Of a stretch of 64,000 nt of DNA, positions 9,548-16,479 are shown piece after piece. The position numbers and the translations under genes are program-made. Position 1 is the first letter of the stretch, and every line of letters starts with the position of its first letter. The stretch comes from Holophagales bacterium (lineage in GTDB: Bacteria > Acidobacteriota > Thermoanaerobaculia > UBA5066). The notes below the pieces were generated by a model, which saw only the letters and a program-made list of their open reading frames with translations, made no database searches and was not told where the DNA came from. The stretch lies in NCBI GenBank assembly GCA_016719485.1, contig JADJZB010000029.1, positions 1 to 64,000 on the forward strand, written 5' to 3'.

Positions 9548-11536
9548 GTGAGCTCCCGCGCCGCAAACTGCCCCTCGTGCGGAGGAGAGGTCCTCTTCCG
9601 CGCCGGCTCTTCCGTCGTCACCGTCTGTCCGCAGTGCCGGTCAGCGGTGTCGAGGAAAGGGGCGGGGCTCGAGTCGCTCGGAACCGTCGCCGAGCTCGTC
9701 CCGACATCCTCCCCGTTCCGGATCGGGACGACCGCAAAGCCGAAGGTTCAGGGCCTCAAGCCGTTCCGCATCGTCGGCCGGTTGCAGCTCTCGACCGGCG
9801 AGGGGACCTGGGACGAGTGGCACGTCTCGTTCGAGGACGGCCGCTACGCCTGGCTCGCCGAGGCCCAGGGGACGTTCTGGGTGATGCGGCCTCTTCCGGC
9901 CCCTTCGAATCCTCCCGCTCCCGAGTTCACCCAGATCGCGCCGGGGCAGAGGCTCAACTTCGGCGCGTATGGCCAGTTCACCGTGACCGACCGGCGACAG
10001 GCGCTCTACGCCTCTGCCGAGGGCGACCTGCCCTTCGCCGCCGCCCCCGGCGCCGTCTTCATGTATGCCGACCTCTCGGGCGCAGACGGGAGCCTCGCCA
10101 CGCTCGACTACGGCGACGACCCCGGCGTCGACGCGTTCTTCGTCGGAAAGCAGGTCCAGCTCGCCGAGCTGGGTGTCGAGGGGCTGGAAGGGTGGTCCGG
10201 GAGAAAGGTCGCAGCAAAGGCCTCGTCGCTCAACTGCCCCGCCTGCGGCGCGGGGCTCCAGCTGAAGGACCCGGCGAACACCGTCCGCGTCGCCTGCACC
10301 TACTGCGGCTCCGTCCTCGCGACGCCCGAGGGCGGCGCCTCGGCGGAGAAGTTCGAGGTTCTCACCCGGCTCCAGAAGGTCCCGTTCAAGCCGCTCCTTC
10401 CTCTCGGTGGAGAGGGGACATTGCGGGGCCTGAACTTCGCCATCCTCGGGGCGATCCTCAAGGCGTGCACGGTCGACGGCGTCCACTACTACTGGCGCGA
10501 GTACCTCCTCAAGGAGACGAAGTCGGAGGCCTACCACTGGCTCGTCGAGTCAAACGGGCACTGGACGCTCGTGACCGGGATCGCCGCCGGCGAGGTCTCG
10601 ACGGCGCCGAAGCTCGCCGTCTGGCGCGGCACGCGGTATCGCCACTTCCAGTCGACGACGGCCCGGGTGGAGGCGGTCCTCGGGGAGTTCTACTGGGAGG
10701 TGAAGAGAGGCGAGTCGACAGGCGTCTCCGACTACGTCGCGCCCCCCCGGATCCTCTCGGAGGAGAAGTACGAGAACGAGGTCACCTGGTCGGAGGGAAG
10801 CTACGTCCCGAAGGAGGAGGTCGAGCAGGCCTTCGCCCTGAAGTCTCCCCTTCCGGCGCCCGAAGGGGTCGCCTCGAACCAGCCGTGGCCGCACGCGGAG
10901 TCGTCCCGCGGGTTCATGAGAACGATGGGGCTCTTCGCCGCGATCGCCGTCTTCCTCTTCGTCTTCTTCAACATCAAGGCCGACCGCAAGGTCGTCTACC
11001 AGATGCGCCACGACGTCTCGCTGGCGGCCAACGACCCGACGATCTCCTCCGACGCGCTCTCCGAGGGGCTCACGGTCGTCACCGAGCCGTTCGAGATTCC
11101 GCATTCCGGAAACGTCGAGGCCAGCATCGACGCCCCGACCGACAACAGCTGGGTCTTCGTGAACGCCGTCCTCCTCGAGGAGGCGACGGGCCAGGCTTTC
11201 GGGTTCGGCCTGCAGTCCGACTACTACCACGGCGTCGACGGTGGCGAGCGCTGGAGCGAAGGGTCCCGGTCCCGTACCAACTACATCGGCCGCATCCCCG
11301 CCGGTCGCTACGTCCTTCGCCTCGAGCCCGAGCTCGAGCGGGGCAAGGCGCCGCCGTACTACGACATCCGCCTCCGGAGCGGCGTGCCCCGGATGACACA
11401 CCTCGTACTCGTCCTCCTCCTCCTCCTCCTCGGCCCGATCGCCCTCGGGATCTCGAAGGCCCGCTTCGAGAGCCGGCGGTGGGCCGAGAGCGACTACGCA
11501 GGCGGGGGCGAGGGCGGGTCGGACGACGACGAATGA
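9548..11536 (+). CDS. Double zinc-ribbon, double DUF4178 membrane protein
   Basis: A 662-residue protein starting at GTG. Order of parts: zinc ribbon (CPSCGGE then CPQCRS, residues 8-34), DUF4178 (GTWDEWHVSFEDGRYAWLAE near 95), second zinc ribbon (CPACGAG then CTYCGS near 228-252), second DUF4178 (YYWREYLLKE, YHWLVES near 320), a transmembrane helix near 460 (MGLFAAIAVFLFVFF), a probable extracytoplasmic beta domain of about 150 residues, a second helix near 625 and an acidic Gly/Asp tail. The two halves look like an internal duplication. From memory, DUF4178 is recurrently found beside DUF350, AdoMet decarboxylase and spermidine synthase genes; its activity is unknown to me. It is the first gene of a five-gene operon and would be an inner-membrane scaffold or sensor for that set. 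Confidence 0.85.
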   Translation: MSSRAANCPSCGGEVLFRAGSSVVTVCPQCRSAVSRKGAGLESLGTVAELVPTSSPFRIGTTAKPKVQGLKPFRIVGRLQLSTGEGTWDEWHVSFEDGRYAWLAEAQGTFWVMRPLPAPSNPPAPEFTQIAPGQRLNFGAYGQFTVTDRRQALYASAEGDLPFAAAPGAVFMYADLSGADGSLATLDYGDDPGVDAFFVGKQVQLAELGVEGLEGWSGRKVAAKASSLNCPACGAGLQLKDPANTVRVACTYCGSVLATPEGGASAEKFEVLTRLQKVPFKPLLPLGGEGTLRGLNFAILGAILKACTVDGVHYYWREYLLKETKSEAYHWLVESNGHWTLVTGIAAGEVSTAPKLAVWRGTRYRHFQSTTARVEAVLGEFYWEVKRGESTGVSDYVAPPRILSEEKYENEVTWSEGSYVPKEEVEQAFALKSPLPAPEGVASNQPWPHAESSRGFMRTMGLFAAIAVFLFVFFNIKADRKVVYQMRHDVSLAANDPTISSDALSEGLTVVTEPFEIPHSGNVEASIDAPTDNSWVFVNAVLLEEATGQAFGFGLQSDYYHGVDGGERWSEGSRSRTNYIGRIPAGRYVLRLEPELERGKAPPYYDIRLRSGVPRMTHLVLVLLLLLLGPIALGISKARFESRRWAESDYAGGGEGGSDDDE

Positions 11537-11543
11537 GGTTCCC

Positions 11544-11714
11544 ATGCTGAAACGCGGATTCCAGGTCTTCGGCGCTCTCGTCCTGACGGCCTACGCCTGG
11601 GCCGGCTTCGCCGGGTGGGAGCTTCCGAGCAACGCGAAGAAGGGCGTCGTCGCCGCCGGGGCGCGCAGCGCGACCGGATTCAGGGCCTACAGCTTCTGGA
11701 CGGGAGGGAAGTGA
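11544..11714 (+). CDS. 56-residue membrane peptide between DUF4178 and DUF350 genes
   Basis: ATG at 11544, seven bases after the DUF4178 stop, to the TGA at 11712-11714, whose last base begins the ATG of the next gene. The product starts MLKRGFQVFG, has one hydrophobic helix (about residues 8-25, ALVLTAYAWAGFAGW) and a basic, glycine-rich tail ending AYSFWTGGK. The positively charged start predicts an N-in topology. The exact fit between two operon genes (7-base gap before, ATGA overlap after) is the main argument that it is translated. I do not recognise a family. It could be a small subunit or anchor of the DUF4178/DUF350 membrane complex. Confidence 0.7.
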   Translation: MLKRGFQVFGALVLTAYAWAGFAGWELPSNAKKGVVAAGARSATGFRAYSFWTGGK

Positions 11715-11935
11715 TGAACTGGTGGCAGCTCCACGGGCAGCAGGTCTGGTCGGCCCTCGTCTTCTCCGCCATCGGGATCGGCGTTTTCGGCCTCTTCTTC
11801 CTGATCCTCCCGAGGATCCTCCCCTTCTCGCTGAAGAAGGAGATCGAGGAGGACCAGAACGTCGCGCTCGGCATCGTGATCGCCGCGGTGGTCCTCGGGA
11901 TGGCCTTCATCATCGGGCAGGCCATCGGCTCGTGA
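11714..11935 (+). CDS. DUF350 (YjfL/UPF0719-like) small membrane protein
   Basis: A 73-residue protein starting MNWWQLHGQQVWSAL at the ATG that overlaps the preceding TGA. Two hydrophobic helices (about 11-32 and 50-70) flank a charged loop KKEIEEDQNVALGIVIAA. That helix-EEDQN-helix arrangement is the DUF350 signature, in half the length of the four-helix E. coli YjfL, so a single repeat. A longer in-frame start at 11615 would run through the upstream small gene and is unlikely. DUF350 proteins are known from comparative genomics to neighbour polyamine-related enzymes and DUF4178; the molecular role is unproven. It ends four bases before the aminopropyltransferase gene, so the two are cotranscribed. 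Confidence 0.78.
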   Translation: MNWWQLHGQQVWSALVFSAIGIGVFGLFFLILPRILPFSLKKEIEEDQNVALGIVIAAVVLGMAFIIGQAIGS

Positions 11936-11939
11936 CCCG

Positions 11940-13451
11940 GTGACGCCGAGCCCGGTCCGTCCGGGACCGGTCTACCTGACGGTCCTCGTCATCGCCACCT
12001 GCGGGCTCGTCTACGAGCTCGTCGCGGGGGCGCTCGCGAGCTACCTCCTCGGGGACACGGTCACGCAGTTCTCCCTCGTCATCGGGATCTACCTGACGGC
12101 GATGGGGGCGGGAGCGTGGCTCTCGAAGTTCATCGAGAGGGGCGTCGCCCGCCGCTTCGTCGAGATCGAGATCGCGGTCGCGTTCCTCGGCGGTTTCTCG
12201 GCCCCCATCCTCTCCTTCGCCTTCCTCTCGCCCCGCTGGTTCCATCCCGTCTTCTACGGCCTCGTCTTCGGCATCGGGACGCTCGTCGGCGTCGAGATCC
12301 CGCTGATGCTCCGGCTCCTGCGACGGTCGGTGGCCTTCAAGGACCTCGTCGCGCAGGTCCTCACCTTCGACTATCTCGGGGCCCTGGCCGCCTCGCTTCT
12401 CTTCCCCCTCGTCTTCGTCCCGAACCTCGGCCTCTTCCGCACCTCCCTCCTCTTCGGTCTCCTGAACGTCGTCGTGGCGTTCACGTCGATCCGGCTCTTC
12501 CGCGACGAGATCGGCGCCGCCGGAGGGCTGGTCGCCAAGGCGGCCGTCGTCGCTGCGCTCCTCCTCGGCGGCTTCGCCGCGGCCGACCGCCTCTCGGAGA
12601 TGGCCGAGGAGCAGCAGTACGCCGACGAGGTCCTCTTCGCGAAGTCGTCGCCCTACCAGCGCGTCGTCCTGACGAAGAACAAGGCGGGTTTCCAGCTCTT
12701 CCTGAACGGGCACCTGCAGTTCTCCTCCGTCGACGAGTACCGCTACCACGAGGCGCTCGTCCACCCCGCGTTCGCCGTCGTCCCCGGTGCGCGGCGCGTC
12801 GCCGTGTTCGGCGGCGGCGACGGCCTGGCGGTGCGCGAGGTCCTGCGCCATTCCTCCGTCGAGTCGGTGACGCTCGTCGACCTCGACCCGATGGTCACCC
12901 GCCTCGCCCGCGAGAACCCTCTCTTCGTCGGGCTCAACGGCGGCTCGCTCCTCTCGCCGAAGGTCACGGTCGTCAACGACGACGCGATGCCCTGGCTCGA
13001 GAAGGGGACGGACCTCTTCGACCTCGTCTTCGTCGACTTCCCCGACCCGAACAGCTTCGCGGTCGGCAAGCTCTACACGAAACGCTTCTACAGCCTCCTG
13101 AAGAAGCGCCTGGCGCCCGACGGCGCCTTCGCCGTCCAGTCGACGTCGCCGCTCTTCGCACGCAAGTCGTACTGGATCATCGAACGGACGATCGAGGCCT
13201 CGGGCTTCGCAACGCGCCCCTACCACGCCACCGTTCCGTCCTTCGGCGAGTGGGGATTCGTCCTCGCGTCGCCCCGGCCCTTCAACGTCCCTGCACGGCT
13301 GATACCCGGCCTCCGCTACCTCTCCGACGAGACGCTCCCCGCCCTCTTCTCCTTCGGTCCCGACATGGCCCGGCTGGAGGTGCCCGTGAACCGCCTCCAC
13401 GACCAGGTCCTCGTGAGGACCTACGAGAGCGAGTGGCGGAAGTTCGAGTGA
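11940..13451 (+). CDS. Spermidine synthase-like aminopropyltransferase fused to membrane domain
   Basis: A 503-residue protein with GTG start. Residues 1-210 form about seven transmembrane helices. Residues 230-490 are a spermidine-synthase fold: LFLNGHLQFSSVDEYRYHE (substrate lid), VFGGGDGLAVREVL (AdoMet-type nucleotide loop), VDLDP, NDDAMPWL, and VDFPDPNS with the catalytic-loop aspartate. Soluble SpeE enzymes move an aminopropyl group from decarboxylated AdoMet to putrescine. Here the catalytic domain is tied to the inner membrane, so the acceptor may be a membrane-exposed amine or lipid rather than free putrescine (inference). It is separated by one base from the flavin oxidase downstream. 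The donor could be supplied by SpeD encoded at 20245 on the same strand. Confidence 0.85.
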   Translation: MTPSPVRPGPVYLTVLVIATCGLVYELVAGALASYLLGDTVTQFSLVIGIYLTAMGAGAWLSKFIERGVARRFVEIEIAVAFLGGFSAPILSFAFLSPRWFHPVFYGLVFGIGTLVGVEIPLMLRLLRRSVAFKDLVAQVLTFDYLGALAASLLFPLVFVPNLGLFRTSLLFGLLNVVVAFTSIRLFRDEIGAAGGLVAKAAVVAALLLGGFAAADRLSEMAEEQQYADEVLFAKSSPYQRVVLTKNKAGFQLFLNGHLQFSSVDEYRYHEALVHPAFAVVPGARRVAVFGGGDGLAVREVLRHSSVESVTLVDLDPMVTRLARENPLFVGLNGGSLLSPKVTVVNDDAMPWLEKGTDLFDLVFVDFPDPNSFAVGKLYTKRFYSLLKKRLAPDGAFAVQSTSPLFARKSYWIIERTIEASGFATRPYHATVPSFGEWGFVLASPRPFNVPARLIPGLRYLSDETLPALFSFGPDMARLEVPVNRLHDQVLVRTYESEWRKFE

Positions 13452-13452
13452 C

Positions 13453-15108
13453 GTGAAGGCGTCCCGGCGCGAGGCGATCGCCGCGCTCGTCGGCCTCCCC
13501 GCCCTCTCGGCCTTCCTCGGGGCCTGCCGGCGGACCGAGGACGGCGCCCCGTTCGGAGGCGTCATTGCCGGGGCCGACGTCCTGCGCGGGCACCGGATCC
13601 GGACGGGCGAGCTCCTCACGCGCCCTGTCGCCCGCCGCGAGAGCGTCGGCGTCGCGATCCTCGGAGCCGGCATCTCGGGCCTCTCCGCAGCCTGGACTTT
13701 CGCCCGCGCCGGCTTCGCCGATTTCCGCATCTACGAGCTGGAGGACACCCCGGGCGGTAACGCGCGCTCGGGCGGGAACGCCGTCTCCCCGTTTCCCTGG
13801 GGCGCGCACTACGTCCCGGTACCGCTCTACGGGAACCCCGCGCTCGAGCTCCTCCTCTCCGAGGTCGGCGCCCTGACGGGCCGCACGCCCGACGGCGAGC
13901 CCGAGTGGGCCGAGGAGATGCTCTGCGCCGAGCCCGAAGAGCGGCTCTGGTTCCGCGGGCTCTGGTACGAGGGCCTCTATCCCCGCGCCGGCGCGTCCCG
14001 GCAGGATCGCGAGGAGCTCTCGCGCTTCGAGCGGGAGATGCTCCGCTTCGCCGCCCAGAGAGACGGGAAGGGGCGCCGCGCATTCGCCATCCCCCGCCGC
14101 CGCTCCTCCGACGACGCCGAATGGACGGTGCTCGACAGGATCTCGATGCGCGAGTGGCTCACCCGGAACGGCTTCTCGGGCGCGCGCCTCTTCTGGTTCG
14201 CCGAGTACGCCACGCGCGACGACTTCGGCTCCTCGCTCGACGACACGTCGGCGTGGGCCGGCATCCACTACTTCGCCTCGCGCCTGCGCGGCACCTCGCC
14301 CGACGGCCCCTTCGAGGAGCCTGCCTCGTTCCTGACCTGGCCCGAAGGGAACGGGCGCCTCGTGAAACGCCTCGTGCAGGCCGCGGGCGGGAAGATCGTG
14401 ACCGGGGCCGTCGTCTTCGACGTCGTCCCGAAGGCCGGCGGCGCCACCCTCCGCTGGCTCGACGTGCCGCGCAACGAGATCGTCGAGGTGACGGCCCGCC
14501 ACGTCGTCTACGCCCTCCCCCGCTACACCGCCGCGAAGGTCCTCGCGCCGTGGCGCGAGAGCCCGCCCGCGTTCCTGCGTTCCTTCGAGTACGCGCCCTG
14601 GCTCGTCGCGAACCTGACGCTCTCCGGACGACCGGCCGACCGCGGCTTCCCGCTCTGCTGGGACAACGTCCTCTACGACTCGCGCGGCCTCGGCTACGTC
14701 GTCGCGACCCACCAGACGGGCCGCACGCACGGCCCCACGGTCCTCACCTACTACCTCGTCTTCGCGGGCGAGGAGCCGCGCAAGGCGCGGGAGAAGCTCC
14801 TCTCGGCCACCTGGAGGGAGCTGGCCGACGCCGTCCTCGCCGATCTGTCGAGGGCGCACCCGGACCTCCCCTCCCTCGTCACGAACGTCGACGTCTTCCT
14901 CTGGGGGCACGCGATGGCGCGACCGCACCCCGGCTTCGTCTGGCACCCCGACCGCGCCGCGCTCGAGCAGCCCGTCGGCCGCGTCCGTTTCGCCCACGCC
15001 GACGCCTCGGGACTCCCCCTCTTCGAGGAGGCGCAGGACTCCGGCATCCGCGCCGCCGAGGCGATCCTGGCCGAGGACGGAGAACGGTTCACGACGTTGC
15101 TGGGGTAG
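13453..15108 (+). CDS. Lipoprotein FAD-dependent amine oxidase
   Basis: A 551-residue protein with GTG start. The N-terminus has a lipoprotein-type signal: hydrophobic stretch, then LSAFLGAC with cysteine near residue 24. It also carries an RR pair (SRREAIAAL), which allows a Tat route, fitting export of a folded flavoprotein. The FAD-binding loop is VAILGAGISGLSAAW near 72-86, followed by YELEDTPGGNARSG, the monoamine/polyamine oxidase and phytoene-desaturase pattern. The rest is typical amine oxidase, with a C-terminal FAD-contact region near ASGLPLFEEAQDSGIRAAE. It lies one base after the membrane aminopropyltransferase, so the likely substrate is an amine or polyamine product of that enzyme at the outer face of the membrane (inference). 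Confidence 0.82.
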   Translation: MKASRREAIAALVGLPALSAFLGACRRTEDGAPFGGVIAGADVLRGHRIRTGELLTRPVARRESVGVAILGAGISGLSAAWTFARAGFADFRIYELEDTPGGNARSGGNAVSPFPWGAHYVPVPLYGNPALELLLSEVGALTGRTPDGEPEWAEEMLCAEPEERLWFRGLWYEGLYPRAGASRQDREELSRFEREMLRFAAQRDGKGRRAFAIPRRRSSDDAEWTVLDRISMREWLTRNGFSGARLFWFAEYATRDDFGSSLDDTSAWAGIHYFASRLRGTSPDGPFEEPASFLTWPEGNGRLVKRLVQAAGGKIVTGAVVFDVVPKAGGATLRWLDVPRNEIVEVTARHVVYALPRYTAAKVLAPWRESPPAFLRSFEYAPWLVANLTLSGRPADRGFPLCWDNVLYDSRGLGYVVATHQTGRTHGPTVLTYYLVFAGEEPRKAREKLLSATWRELADAVLADLSRAHPDLPSLVTNVDVFLWGHAMARPHPGFVWHPDRAALEQPVGRVRFAHADASGLPLFEEAQDSGIRAAEAILAEDGERFTTLLG

Positions 15109-15115
15109 GGGGCCG

Positions 15116-16402
15116 TCAGTCGTCCAGGAGCGGCCCCGGGGCCGTCGCGGGCCGCGCGACGGCCGATTCCCCTACGACCTGCCTGCCGAAGGCGAGGTTG
15201 AAGACGGGGAGCGCCGTCAGCGTCGTCACGATCGCCATGACGACCATGATGGAGAAGAGCGTCGGCGTGATGACGCCGCGCTCGAGGCCGATGTTGAGGA
15301 TGATCAGCTCCATCAGGCCACGGGCGTTCATGAGCGCGCCGATGCCCACCGCCTCGCGGTGGGGCTCGCCGCTGAATCTCGCCGCCGCGTAGCAGGCGCC
15401 CCCCTTGCCGAGCGTCGCGGCGAGGAGGACCAGGAGGGCCAGCCCCCAGAGCGCGAACGAGTTCACGAGTCCGATCCGGGTGTTCAGGCCCGAGTAGACG
15501 AAGAAGAGGGGGAGCAGGAGGTTCACCGTGAGCGGCTGGATCTGCTTCTCGATGCGCCGGGCGATCTCCCCCCGCGGCATCGCCGCGCCGAGGACGAAGG
15601 CGCCGAAGACGGCGTAGATCCCGACCATGTCGGTGTACCAGGCCGCGGCCGCGAGGAGCATGAGCGCCCCGGGGAGGGCGACGCTGTCGTAGGCCTCGCG
15701 CTTCTCGATCCACGCTCCCGCGCGGGCCAGGAGGGGCCTGAGGACGAAGAACGCGAAGACGCCGAAGGCGACGCCTCCGCCGATCGCCCAGACGGCGATC
15801 GAGGCCTGCCCCGAGAAGCTCGCGAGGACGACCGCGAGGATGCACCAGGCCGCCGCGTCGTCGGCCGAGCCGGCCGCCAGCGCCAGGGTGCCCATCGAGG
15901 TCCCCGAGAGCCCGCGCTCGTAGATGATCCGCGCGAGCATTGGGAAGGCGGTGATCGACATCGCCGCGCCCATGAAGAGCGCCGCCTCGCCAATCGAGAC
16001 CTTCTCGGCGAAGAGCGCCGTGTCGCCGTGGAACGCCCAGGCGATCGCCGCTCCGAGCGTGAATGGGACCAGAATTCCCGCCCACGACACGGTCACGGCG
16101 CTCTTCGCCCGCGTCCGCAGGAGCTCCACGTCGAAGTCGAGGCCGACGAGGAACATGTAGAGGACGAGGCCGATCTGCGCGACGACGTAGATGACCGGCA
16201 TCACCGCCTTCGGGAAGAGCGCCGCCTGGGCCTGGGGAGCGATCAGCCCGAGGAGCGAGGGGCCTATCAGGACGCCGGCGATCATCTCCCCCACGACCTG
16301 CGGCTGGCCGACGAAACGCGCCAGGTAGCCGACGAGGCGGCACGCCAGGAGGATCGCCGCCAGCGCCAGGAAGAAGACGATCGACAGCTCGTGATTCGAC
16401 AT
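15116..16402 (-). CDS. Cation:proton antiporter, CPA2 (KefB/NapA) family
   Basis: A 428-residue inner-membrane exchanger with about 12 hydrophobic helices and no C-terminal RCK/TrkA-N domain. Family features seen: VVGEMIAGVLIGPSLLG in helix 2-3, FLVGLDFDVELLRTRAK, the ion-binding region AGSADDAAAWCILAVVLA with the paired aspartates used for cation and proton exchange, GAAMPRGEIARRI and ALMNARGLMELIILNIGL. It probably exchanges Na+ or K+ for protons; selectivity cannot be read from sequence. It is convergent with the amine oxidase gene, only seven bases apart. Confidence 0.88.
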   Translation of the reverse strand: MSNHELSIVFFLALAAILLACRLVGYLARFVGQPQVVGEMIAGVLIGPSLLGLIAPQAQAALFPKAVMPVIYVVAQIGLVLYMFLVGLDFDVELLRTRAKSAVTVSWAGILVPFTLGAAIAWAFHGDTALFAEKVSIGEAALFMGAAMSITAFPMLARIIYERGLSGTSMGTLALAAGSADDAAAWCILAVVLASFSGQASIAVWAIGGGVAFGVFAFFVLRPLLARAGAWIEKREAYDSVALPGALMLLAAAAWYTDMVGIYAVFGAFVLGAAMPRGEIARRIEKQIQPLTVNLLLPLFFVYSGLNTRIGLVNSFALWGLALLVLLAATLGKGGACYAAARFSGEPHREAVGIGALMNARGLMELIILNIGLERGVITPTLFSIMVVMAIVTTLTALPVFNLAFGRQVVGESAVARPATAPGPLLDD

Positions 16403-16479
16403 CTGGCGCGCACTTTACCCGGAGTCGCAGACAGCCGCGCGCCCGTCCGAAGGCCTGCGACGACGAGGCCTTGCGGCGG

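Noticed and set aside
7312..9621. A minus-strand open frame of about 770 codons opposite the PAS sensor and histidine kinase
   Set aside because: No domain, odd composition (charged repeats), and it lies on the antisense of clear signalling genes.
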